DNA of 64,000 nt, from the NCBI RefSeq assembly GCF_902506535.1, contig NZ_LR733827.1:1780309-1844308 (forward strand), in the 5' to 3' direction. A program made the translations under genes and the position numbers. Shown piece by piece: positions 6,979 to 14,881 of the stretch. Every line of letters starts with the position of its first letter. The stretch's first letter is position 1. Below the pieces are notes generated by a model. It was not told where the DNA came from. It worked only from the letters and a program-made list of their open reading frames with translations, and searched no databases. The stretch comes from Pseudomonas sp. 8Z. Its GTDB lineage: Bacteria > Pseudomonadota > Gammaproteobacteria > Pseudomonadales > Pseudomonadaceae.

Positions 6979-9825
6979 ATGGCTCGCTGGCTCTCCCTCC
7001 TGCTTCTCTTACTCAGCCTGCAGAGCTGGGCAGAAGCACAATTACCGCTCATTCAGCCAACCCATGATGCATTGAGCAGTCCTTTCTCGCTCAATCACCG
7101 GCTATTGCTGGAAGACCCGGACGGCCAGCTCGACGCCGCCCAGGCGCTTGACGCGCTGCTCCAGCAGGGCAAAGCGATAACCGGCAGCGCCCACATTGGC
7201 TACTCCAGCAGCACCTGGTGGCACGCCTTACGCTTGCAACTGCCAGCCGGGGAATCCGTCAAGTTGATCCTTGCGACCCCACTTCTGGACAGCGCGCAAG
7301 TGTGGCTGCTCTCCAATGAGGGCATGATCGGCCCACTGCGCAGCGGCAGCAGCCTGCCTTTCGATGAGCGCGGACAACCGTATCCACACCTGATGCTCGA
7401 CCTGCCACCGCTGGATGCAACGCCACACACACTGCTGATACGCACCCAAAGCCACGCCTCTCTCGACCTGCCTCTGCAGTTGATCAGCAGCACAAGCAGC
7501 CAGCACCTGATCGCCCATAGCTGGTTGCTCAACGGCCTGTTGATTGGCGCCCTGCTGGGCCTGACGGCCTTCTATCTGATCCGCTTCAGCACGCTGCGCG
7601 AGGCCCAACTGGCCTACTTCTGCCTGGCCGCACTTTGCGTCGCGGCCTTCACCATCGGCATGTACAACGCGGCCGGCCTTCTGGCAGACAGCGACGCACA
7701 GCGATCAGAACTGCTCATTCAACTGCCCATGGTCGGCATACTGATCTTCAGCACCCTGTTTCTGAGCCACTCTCTACGCCTGCCAACACAACGGCTGCGC
7801 TGGCTAAACCCAGCCCTGTTCGCCATCATCCTGCTGGTATGCGTGGGCGGCCACCTGACCGCGCACCCGCAGACCTACCGCCTACTCAACCTATTGATCC
7901 TGGCCACAGGCCTCTATCAGCTCACCTTGCTGCTACTGGCAGTACACCTACGACGCACCTGCGCACGGAGCTTCCTGCTGTGCTGGGGCCCGGCACTGCC
8001 ACTGATGCTACTGATCCCCCTGAATCGCGAAGGTCTCATATCGCTCCCCTCCGACCTACAGGCGCTCTATGCCTTCCTGCCATCGGTAAGCATGCTGATG
8101 TTTGGCACCTTGCTGGACAAAAAGCATGAACGAACCCGCCGCGCACTCCTGAGCACACAGACCCGAGCTATCGACAACCTCGAGCAATACCAGGCCCTGT
8201 TTCGCCATAGCAGCGAGGGCATCATGCGCTGCAATCACGCCGGCCAACTGCTCGAAGCGAACCCCAGCCTGTGCCGCATGCTGGGCGAGAACAGCACCCA
8301 GCTACTGACCAAGCAACTGCCTGAACTGCTTGGCGAAGTCACCTGGACAGAACTGCTGACCGGGCTCGAAAACTCAGGCGGCGCCATAAGCCGAGAATGC
8401 CAGTTGCGCGACATCAACGGCCAGCAACGCTGGGTCTACCTATCCCTGCACCAACAGCCCACGCAGGACAGCATCGTCGGCATTATTGTCGACCTCAACG
8501 AACGCCACACACTGGAAGAGCGCCTGCAGCATCTGGCCACCCACGACGCCCTCACCGGGCTGTATAACCGCCGCGAACTCGAACGCCTGCTGTCGAGCAC
8601 TCTGAACGGCGAGACATCTCCCCCCTTCAGCCATCTACTGTGCCTGAGCCTGGATCGTTTCAAACTGGTCAACGACCTCTGCGGACACCTGGCAGGCGAC
8701 CAACTCCTCAAGCAACTGGCCAAGCAACTGCAGCGCTCGCTACCCGAGCACGCCGAACTCGCCCGCATCGGCGGCGACGAGTTCGCCATCCTGCTTCGCG
8801 AACCCAACGATGCAGCCGCCCAGCAGCAAGCCGAACTACTGCGCCGCAATGTCGAACAGTTCGTCTTCACCTGGCAAAACCGGCCATTTCGCCTGCATGC
8901 CAGCATCGGTCTGCTAACCCTAGCTCCAGACATGCCCGACTGGGAAACGGCCTTGAACTGGGCCAACAACGCCGCACAACAGGCCAAACACCAAGGGCGC
9001 AACCGCGTTCACCAATTCAACCCAGCAGACGGCGCGCTACTCGACCACCAACGTCAGTTGCAGTGGATCACACGCCTACGCGACGCCACCGAGCACGACC
9101 ATTTCGAACTTTTCCAGCAAGCAGTCACGCCGCTGCAGAAAAATACACAAGGCCTGCACTACGAAGTGCTGCTGCGCTACCGCGACCCCAAGAGCGGCGA
9201 ACGGATCAGTCCCGGACAGTTTCTCGATGCAGCCGCGCGATATGGTTTCCTCGGCGCCATTGACCGTTGGGTGATCGAACACCTGTGCGCCTGGCTAGCG
9301 AACAACCCCCGGCACCTCGCCAACCTGGTACAGGTCAATGTCAACCTGAGCGCCGAATCGCTGCTCGACAAGAGCTTTCACACACTGCTCAACGATGTCC
9401 TGCAACGCCATAACCTACCGGCCAGCAAGCTATGCATCGAGGTCACCGAAATGGTCGCCCTGGGTGAGCTGGGCGTTTCCGCCAAGTGGATCAAAGAACT
9501 GCGCAGCCAGGGCCTGAAAGTGGCCCTGGATGACTTCGGCAGCGGCTTCGCCTCCTATGCCTACCTGCGTCACCTGCCACTGGACATCCTGAAGATCGAC
9601 GGCAGCTTCATCCGCGATATCGACCAGGATCCAATCAACCAGGCCATGGTCGGTTCGATGCAACAGATCGCCACACAACTGGGCCTGAGCACCGTGGCAG
9701 AGTTCGTCGAAACACAACAGAGCATGAACTGCCTGCACCGACTCGGCATCGACTACGCACAGGGCTATCACATCGGCAAACCGCAACCCCTGGCGCTGCT
9801 GGCCGACGCACCTCAACCCGCCTGA
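6979..9825 (+). CDS. Membrane-bound 7TM-DISM / PAS / GGDEF / EAL cyclic-di-GMP protein
   Basis: This 948-residue protein has a signal peptide (first 20 residues), a periplasmic 7TMR-DISMED2-like sensor (about 30-165), seven membrane helices (about 180-390), a PAS domain (about 405-515), a GGDEF domain and an EAL domain. The diguanylate cyclase signature is intact as GGDEF at residues 598-602, but no RxxD inhibitory site lies five residues upstream. The EAL signature reads EVLLR at 729-733. The other phosphodiesterase residues are present in NVNLSAE, EVTEM, DDFGSGFASY, KIDGSF and VAEFVET, so both activities are possible. The start is set at ATG 6979 because the TGAGGT ribosome-binding site overlaps the alternative GTG at 6970. 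The gene appears monocistronic. The signal sensed is unknown. Confidence 0.93.
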   Translation: MARWLSLLLLLLSLQSWAEAQLPLIQPTHDALSSPFSLNHRLLLEDPDGQLDAAQALDALLQQGKAITGSAHIGYSSSTWWHALRLQLPAGESVKLILATPLLDSAQVWLLSNEGMIGPLRSGSSLPFDERGQPYPHLMLDLPPLDATPHTLLIRTQSHASLDLPLQLISSTSSQHLIAHSWLLNGLLIGALLGLTAFYLIRFSTLREAQLAYFCLAALCVAAFTIGMYNAAGLLADSDAQRSELLIQLPMVGILIFSTLFLSHSLRLPTQRLRWLNPALFAIILLVCVGGHLTAHPQTYRLLNLLILATGLYQLTLLLLAVHLRRTCARSFLLCWGPALPLMLLIPLNREGLISLPSDLQALYAFLPSVSMLMFGTLLDKKHERTRRALLSTQTRAIDNLEQYQALFRHSSEGIMRCNHAGQLLEANPSLCRMLGENSTQLLTKQLPELLGEVTWTELLTGLENSGGAISRECQLRDINGQQRWVYLSLHQQPTQDSIVGIIVDLNERHTLEERLQHLATHDALTGLYNRRELERLLSSTLNGETSPPFSHLLCLSLDRFKLVNDLCGHLAGDQLLKQLAKQLQRSLPEHAELARIGGDEFAILLREPNDAAAQQQAELLRRNVEQFVFTWQNRPFRLHASIGLLTLAPDMPDWETALNWANNAAQQAKHQGRNRVHQFNPADGALLDHQRQLQWITRLRDATEHDHFELFQQAVTPLQKNTQGLHYEVLLRYRDPKSGERISPGQFLDAAARYGFLGAIDRWVIEHLCAWLANNPRHLANLVQVNVNLSAESLLDKSFHTLLNDVLQRHNLPASKLCIEVTEMVALGELGVSAKWIKELRSQGLKVALDDFGSGFASYAYLRHLPLDILKIDGSFIRDIDQDPINQAMVGSMQQIATQLGLSTVAEFVETQQSMNCLHRLGIDYAQGYHIGKPQPLALLADAPQPA

Positions 9826-9936
9826 GATGCCAAAAAGAGCAGCAGACGCTGCTCATGACGCCCCCCACGCAAAAGCCATGCACAGATTGCTCGTCACAAT
9901 GACGGCCACAAGCCCCACCTCAGCGATCTACAGGCA

Positions 9937-9965
9937 TAAAAAAACCCGCCAGAAGGCGGGTTTTT
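9937..9965. terminator. Bidirectional Rho-independent terminator
   Basis: An A-run, the stem CCCGCC-AGAA-GGCGGG and a T-run form a symmetric terminator. It ends the GGDEF/EAL gene on the plus strand and rpmB-rpmG on the minus strand. Confidence 0.9.
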
Positions 9966-9982
9966 CGTCAGAAACCGATCAA

Positions 9983-10138
9983 TTACTTGATCTTGGCTTC
10001 CTTGTAGATCACGTGCTTACGCACGACAGGATCGTACTTCTTAATCTCGATCTTGTCGGGAGTAGTGCGCTTGTTCTTGTCGGTGGTGTAGAAATGGCCG
10101 GTACCGGCGCTGGACACCAAACGGATCAGTTCACGCAT
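9983..10138 (-). CDS. rpmG: 50S ribosomal protein L33
   Basis: This is a 51-residue basic protein of the large ribosomal subunit, too short for many gene finders. Reading leftward from ATG at 10138 the sequence begins MRELIRLVSSAGTGHFYTT and ends EAKIK, a standard L33. It lies 10 bases after rpmB in a two-gene operon, as in other gammaproteobacteria. The start is preceded by AAGGAGAG in the short gap. The operon ends at the bidirectional terminator near 9950. This version appears to lack the zinc-binding CxxC pairs of the Zn-type L33. Confidence 0.95.
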   Translation of the reverse strand: MRELIRLVSSAGTGHFYTTDKNKRTTPDKIEIKKYDPVVRKHVIYKEAKIK

Positions 10139-10148
10139 GACTCTCTCC

Positions 10149-10385
10149 TTAAACCTTTTCGCCGCGAGCGCGCAGCTCAGCCAGCACTACATCGATGCCA
10201 CGCTTGTCGATGACACGCATGCCCTTGGCAGATACGCGCAGACGTACGAAGCGCTTTTCCGACTCAACCCAGAAGCGGTGATGCTGCAGGTTCGGCAGGA
10301 AACGACGACGGGTTTTGTTGTTTGCGTGGGAAATGTTATTCCCGGTTACCGGACCCTTACCGGTAACTTGACAGACTCTCGACAT
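10149..10385 (-). CDS. rpmB: 50S ribosomal protein L28
   Basis: The 78-residue protein begins MSRVCQVTGKGPVTGNNISH, and continues with the KTRRRFLPNLQ and RLRVSAKGMRVIDK stretches of L28. The length is exactly that of gammaproteobacterial L28. It is a structural protein of the 50S subunit and is transcribed ahead of rpmG. The promoter should lie in the spacer at 10386-10732. Confidence 0.97.
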   Translation of the reverse strand: MSRVCQVTGKGPVTGNNISHANNKTRRRFLPNLQHHRFWVESEKRFVRLRVSAKGMRVIDKRGIDVVLAELRARGEKV

Positions 10386-10732
10386 GCCTCAGCCCTCTAA
10401 AACCACATGCCCAACCCGGCATGGGTTGGCCGCTTAAACTCAATGTCATTGGCGCTGTGCGCCGCGTTTCTCGAGGGTCTTACCGGGCGCACTGAATAGC
10501 GCAAGAACCGGGCCCCTAGAAAAGAGCGCTGCTTTATACCAGAAACCTCAGAGGGCAACAAGGAAAAACGCAGGATAAAACACTGTCACGTATCGCCCAA
10601 CCGGCCAGGCACTCGATACGCCGGACTTCCCTCGCGAGCGACCACTCGTCGCCTGCAGATAGTATTCAGCACCAAGCAAATCGACTAGGGTGCATGCGTG
10701 CTGCCATCCCCCCTAATGATGAGGAACCGACC
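10386..10732. other. Intergenic spacer, divergent promoters of rpmBG and the binding-protein gene
   Basis: This is a 347-bp spacer between divergent genes. The left part should hold the rpmB promoter. A GAGGA ribosome-binding site for the right-hand gene is visible near 10719. Nothing else is recognisable. Confidence 0.5.
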
Positions 10733-12310
10733 ATGCGCCTGCTACTCGCCACGCTGTTCTGCGCTCCACTGCTGAGCCAGGCCGCCACGCTAGCCGTCTG
10801 CACCGAGGCCAGCCCAGATGGTTTCGATGTAGTGCAGTACAACTCGCTGACCACCACCAACGCCTCGGCCGACATGCTGATGAACCGCCTGGTGGAGTTC
10901 GATGCCGAGCAAGGCAAGCTGCTGCCAAGCCTGGCGCATAGCTGGTCGGTCTCGGACGACGGGCTGGTCTACGACTTCCAGCTACGCGACGACGTGCAGT
11001 TCCACCACAACGCCGACTTCGCGCCAAGCCGTAACCTGAGCGCCCAAGACGTGCTGTTCAGCTTCCAGCGCATGCTCGATGCACAGAACCCGTGGCACAA
11101 GGTCGCCACCAGCGGCTACCCGCACGCCCAATCGATGCAGTGGCCGAGCCTGATCGCCAAGGTCGAAGCAGTCGGCGACCAGCACGTGCGTATTACCTTG
11201 ACCCGCCGCGACGCCACCTTCCTCTCCACCCTGAGCATGGGCTTCGCCTCCATCTACCCAGCCGAATATGCCGACAAGCTACTCGCAGCCGGCACCCCGG
11301 AGAAACTCAACAGCGCCCCCATCGGCAGCGGCCCATTCGTCTTCGAGCGGTTCCAGAAAGACGCCGTGGTGCGCTACAGCGCCAACCCCGACTACTTCGG
11401 CGGCAAGCCAGCCATGGACAAGGTGATCTTCGCCATCACCCCGGACAGCAACGTACGCCTGCAGAAACTACGCCGTGGCGAGTGCCAGATCGCCCTGTCA
11501 CCCAAACCGCAGGACGCACAGGCCATCGCCGGCGACGCCACACTCAAGAGCGCGCAGACCGCCGCCTTCATGACCGCCTTCGTCGGCATCAACAGCCAAC
11601 ACCCACCGCTGGACAAGCCGCAGGTGCGCCAGGCGATCAACCTGGCGTTCGACAAGGCCAGCTACGTCAAGGCCGTGTTCGAGGGCAGCGCCGAGCCCGC
11701 CAACGGCCCCTACCCGCCCAATACCTGGAGCTACGCCAAGGATCTCCCCGGTTATGCCCATGACCCGGCAAAAGCCCGCGCCCTGCTGGCCGAAGCGGGC
11801 CTGAAGGACGGCTTCAAAACCACCATCTGGACGCGCCCCAGCGGCAGCCTGCTCAACCCCAACCCCAGCCTCGGCGCACAGTTGTTACAGGCGGATCTGG
11901 CCAAGGTCGGCATCGCCGCCGAGATTCGCGTGATCGAATGGGGTGAGCTGATCCGCCGCGCCAAGGCCGGCGAGCATGATCTGCTGTTCATGGGCTGGGC
12001 GGGTGACAATGGCGACCCTGATAATTTCCTCACCCCACAGTTCGCCTGCGCCTCGGTGCAGTCCGGCCTGAACTTCGCGCGCTACTGCGATGAGGCGCTG
12101 GACAAGCTGATCGCAGACGGTAAGCAAAGCAGCGACCAGGCCGAGCGCAGCCGCCTCTACCACGATGCACAGAAGATCATCCAACAGCAGGCACTGTGGC
12201 TGCCGCTGGCTCATCCGACGGCCTTCGCGCTGCTCAGCAGCAAAGTCGAGGGGTACAAGGTCAGCCCATTCGGCCGGCAGAATTTCGCTGCGGTGCAGAT
12301 GGCGCCATGA
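10733..12310 (+). CDS. ABC transporter periplasmic peptide-binding protein (DppA-like, SBP family 5)
   Basis: This 525-residue protein starts with a signal peptide (MRLLLATLFCAPLLSQA, cleaved before ATLAVC). The rest is a solute-binding protein of the oligopeptide/dipeptide class, with NRLVEFD, LAHSWSVSDDGLVYDFQLRDDVQFH near the N-terminus, NSAPIGSGPF mid-protein, and the RQAINLAFDK and GWAGDNGDPDNFL segments. It should capture short peptides for an inner-membrane permease encoded elsewhere, since no dppBCDF genes are adjacent. P. aeruginosa has an orphan DppA paralogue at the equivalent place between rpmB and radC, and this is probably its counterpart. ATG at 10733 is used because GAGGA precedes it and the signal peptide begins there. 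Confidence 0.92.
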   Translation: MRLLLATLFCAPLLSQAATLAVCTEASPDGFDVVQYNSLTTTNASADMLMNRLVEFDAEQGKLLPSLAHSWSVSDDGLVYDFQLRDDVQFHHNADFAPSRNLSAQDVLFSFQRMLDAQNPWHKVATSGYPHAQSMQWPSLIAKVEAVGDQHVRITLTRRDATFLSTLSMGFASIYPAEYADKLLAAGTPEKLNSAPIGSGPFVFERFQKDAVVRYSANPDYFGGKPAMDKVIFAITPDSNVRLQKLRRGECQIALSPKPQDAQAIAGDATLKSAQTAAFMTAFVGINSQHPPLDKPQVRQAINLAFDKASYVKAVFEGSAEPANGPYPPNTWSYAKDLPGYAHDPAKARALLAEAGLKDGFKTTIWTRPSGSLLNPNPSLGAQLLQADLAKVGIAAEIRVIEWGELIRRAKAGEHDLLFMGWAGDNGDPDNFLTPQFACASVQSGLNFARYCDEALDKLIADGKQSSDQAERSRLYHDAQKIIQQQALWLPLAHPTAFALLSSKVEGYKVSPFGRQNFAAVQMAP

Positions 12311-12322
12311 GTCGTGGTCTTG

Positions 12323-12343
12323 GTGGGCTAAAGCCCACCCTAC
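12323..12343. repeat. Dispersed short palindromic repeat (copy 1)
   Basis: The 21-base sequence beginning GTGGGCTAAAGCCCACCC is self-complementary in its core. It recurs exactly at 48316-48336 and, inverted with one change, at 48350-48370. Here it lies in the short gap between two convergent genes and may act as a shared terminator. Confidence 0.85.
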
Positions 12344-12363
12344 ATAAGGTAGGCTACGCCCCT

Positions 12364-13038
12364 CTATATCCAGCCCAGCTCGGCCATCGACAACGGTTCG
12401 CCATCACCGACGATGAAGTGATCGAGCACGCGCACCTCCACCAGCGCCAACGCATCCTTGAGGCGCTGGGTCAGCACGCGATCCGCCTGGCTCGGCTCAG
12501 AAACGCCCGAGGGATGGTTGTGAGTGAGGATGACGGCTGCTGCATTGTTGGCCAGCGAACGCTTGACCACCTGCCTGGGATAAACGCTGGCGCTGTCGAT
12601 GCTGCCGCGAAACAGCACTTCGAACGCCAACACGCGATGCTTGGCATCGAGAAACAGGCAACCGAATACCTCATGCGGCTCATGACGCAACTGCGCCTTG
12701 AGGTAATCACGCACCGCCTGCGGGCTCTCCAGCGCCGAATCACGACGTAGGCGCTCGGCCAAATGACGCCGAGCCATCTCCAGCACGGCCTGCAACTGTG
12801 CATACTTGGCCGGCCCCAGACCAAGGTGCTGGCTGAACCCCGCTAGGTCGGCTTCCAGCAGAGCCCTCAAGCTACCGAACTCGCCGAGCAGATAACGCGC
12901 CAGATCCACCGCACTCTTGCCGGTAACTCCGGTACGCAAAAAGATCGCCAACAGTTCAGCATCGGTCAGCGCTGCTGCGCCCTGAGCCAGCAGCTTTTCC
13001 CGCGGGCGCTCTGCCGCGGGCCAATCACGAATGCTCAT
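12364..13038 (-). CDS. radC: RadC/YeeS family JAB-type protein
   Basis: This 224-residue protein has an N-terminal helix-hairpin-helix region (about residues 1-100) and a C-terminal JAB1/MPN-type metal-binding domain. The metal site is visible in THNHPSGVSEPSQAD, the HxHxnD pattern. RadC proteins were once linked to DNA repair, but their cellular role is unsettled. ATG at 13038 is chosen because GGAGGGG lies just upstream. The reading frame continues far beyond, but the added sequence is not RadC-like and overlaps coaBC. The gene is divergent from coaBC, the arrangement seen in other Pseudomonas. Confidence 0.93.
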   Translation of the reverse strand: MSIRDWPAAERPREKLLAQGAAALTDAELLAIFLRTGVTGKSAVDLARYLLGEFGSLRALLEADLAGFSQHLGLGPAKYAQLQAVLEMARRHLAERLRRDSALESPQAVRDYLKAQLRHEPHEVFGCLFLDAKHRVLAFEVLFRGSIDSASVYPRQVVKRSLANNAAAVILTHNHPSGVSEPSQADRVLTQRLKDALALVEVRVLDHFIVGDGEPLSMAELGWI

Positions 13039-13176
13039 ATACCCCTCCATGTCGAGCCAAGCCCCGCTGATCCGCTGCGGGCGCTGTGCTATCGTAGCCC
13101 ATCTTTTCGCACGGGGTCGGCCTGGGGAGGCGTTGGCCACGTGATGCACATTCATCCGTCCATGAAAGGCAGGCCT

Positions 13177-14385
13177 ATGCAGCGGCTGTATCGCAAACGC
13201 ATCATCGTCGGCGTAGGGGGCGGTATCGCGGCCTACAAGAGTGCCGAACTGATTCGCAGGCTCAAGGATCAGGGCGCCGAAGTGCGCGTGGTAATGACCC
13301 AGGGCGGCCGCGAATTCATCACCCCGCTGACCCTGCAGGCGCTCTCCGGCCATCCTGTTCATCTCGACCTGCTCGACCCGGCTGCCGAAGCCGCAATGGG
13401 CCATATCGAACTGGCTCGCTGGGCCGATTTGATCCTGATTGCCCCGGCCACCGCCGACCTGATTGCGCGCCTGGCCCAAGGTATCGCCAACGACCTGCTG
13501 ACTACGCTGGTGCTGGCCACCGATGCCCCGGTCGCCCTGTCCCCAGCGATGAACCAGGCCATGTGGCGCGATGCTGCCACCCAGGCCAATCTCGACCTGC
13601 TGCAGCAGCGTGGCATGCACCTGTTCGGCCCGGCGTCCGGCAGCCAGGCCTGTGGCGACGTTGGCCTCGGGCGCATGCTCGAACCCACCGACCTGGCCCA
13701 GTTGGCCGCCGACTGCTTCCAGCGCCAGGCGCTCGATGGCCTGCACGTTCTGATTACCGCAGGTCCGACCCAGGAAAACATCGACCCGGTGCGTTACATC
13801 ACCAACCACAGCTCAGGCAAGATGGGCTTCGCCCTGGCCGAAGCGGCCGCCGAAGCCGGAGCGCGCGTCACTCTGGTCAGCGGCCCGGTACATTTGCCGA
13901 CGCCGGATCGGGTCAGCCGTATCGATGTGGTCAACGCCCGCGACATGCTTGCCGCCTGCGAAGCCGCCATGCCCTGCGATATCCTCATCGCCGCCGCCGC
14001 TGTAGCCGATTACCGCCCGGAAGTGGTCGCGCAGCACAAATTGAAGAAAGACCCCACCAGCGGCGAAGGCATGCTCCTGCAAATGGTGCGCAACCCGGAT
14101 ATCCTCGCCACCATCGCCAGCCGCGAAGATCGCCCGTTCAGTGTCGGGTTCGCCGCCGAAACCGAGAACCTGCTCGAATACGCTTCACGCAAGCTGCGCG
14201 ACAAAAATCTCGATCTGATCGTCGCCAACGATGTGGCCAACCCCAACATCGGCTTCAATAGTGAAGAGAACGCCATCACCGTGATCGACCGCGAACTGCA
14301 ACAAATCGGCTTCGCCCAGACCAGCAAGGGCAAGATCGCCCGCCAGTTGATCACCCTTATCAAAGACCGTTTGAACAAGAACTGA
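13177..14385 (+). CDS. coaBC: Bifunctional phosphopantothenoylcysteine decarboxylase / phosphopantothenate-cysteine ligase
   Basis: The 402-residue enzyme carries out two successive steps of coenzyme A synthesis. The N-terminal CoaC half is an FMN-dependent decarboxylase with GGGIAAYKSAEL, PAMNQAMW and the catalytic-flap cysteine motif QACGD. The C-terminal CoaB half has ITAGPTQENIDPVRYITN followed by SSGKMG, the nucleotide-binding ligase signature. ATG at 13177 gives the standard N-terminus MQRLYRKRIIVGVGGG. Upstream in-frame starts at 13141 and 13144 give an unusual leader and are less likely. It is followed two bases later by dut, so the two are surely cotranscribed. Confidence 0.95.
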   Translation: MQRLYRKRIIVGVGGGIAAYKSAELIRRLKDQGAEVRVVMTQGGREFITPLTLQALSGHPVHLDLLDPAAEAAMGHIELARWADLILIAPATADLIARLAQGIANDLLTTLVLATDAPVALSPAMNQAMWRDAATQANLDLLQQRGMHLFGPASGSQACGDVGLGRMLEPTDLAQLAADCFQRQALDGLHVLITAGPTQENIDPVRYITNHSSGKMGFALAEAAAEAGARVTLVSGPVHLPTPDRVSRIDVVNARDMLAACEAAMPCDILIAAAAVADYRPEVVAQHKLKKDPTSGEGMLLQMVRNPDILATIASREDRPFSVGFAAETENLLEYASRKLRDKNLDLIVANDVANPNIGFNSEENAITVIDRELQQIGFAQTSKGKIARQLITLIKDRLNKN

Positions 14386-14387
14386 CC

Positions 14388-14843
14388 ATGCACGCTCTGC
14401 AAGCCAAGATCCTCGACCCCCGCCTCGGCCAGGAATTTCCCCTGCCGCAGTACGCCACGCCAGGCTCCGCCGGCCTCGATCTGCGCGCCATGCTTAAAGA
14501 AGAAATCGTCCTCGAACCAGGCCAGACGGTACTGATACCCACCGGCCTATCGATCTTCGTCGCCGACCCGGGCTTGGCTGCGCTGATCCTGCCGCGCTCG
14601 GGCCTCGGCCACAAACACGGCATCGTCCTGGGCAACCTCGTAGGCCTGATCGACTCGGACTATCAGGGCGAACTGATGGTGTCGTGCTGGAACCGTGGCC
14701 AGGACAGTTTCCGCATCGCCATTGGCGAGCGCATCGCGCAACTGGTGCTGGTACCCGTTGTGCAGGCCCGCTTCGAACTAGTCGACGAGTTCGACCAAAC
14801 TCAACGCGGCGCTGGCGGCTTCGGCCACTCCGGTAGCCACTGA
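14388..14843 (+). CDS. dut: Deoxyuridine 5'-triphosphate nucleotidohydrolase (dUTPase)
   Basis: This 151-residue enzyme hydrolyses dUTP to dUMP and pyrophosphate, keeping uracil out of DNA and feeding thymidylate synthesis. The conserved motifs of trimeric dUTPases are present: GSAGLDLRA, PRSGLGHKHGI, GLIDSDYQGEL with the catalytic Asp, and the C-terminal GGFGHSG that closes over the active site. It begins two bases after the coaBC stop codon and is part of the coaBC-dut-algC-argB run. Confidence 0.97.
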   Translation: MHALQAKILDPRLGQEFPLPQYATPGSAGLDLRAMLKEEIVLEPGQTVLIPTGLSIFVADPGLAALILPRSGLGHKHGIVLGNLVGLIDSDYQGELMVSCWNRGQDSFRIAIGERIAQLVLVPVVQARFELVDEFDQTQRGAGGFGHSGSH

Positions 14844-14881
14844 GCGCATCCTGACCGGCCGCCTCGCGGAGGAGCACCTGC

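Noticed and set aside
12364..13809. 481-residue leftward frame that extends radC into coaBC
   Set aside because: Only the C-terminal 224 residues are RadC. The rest is antisense to coaBC.
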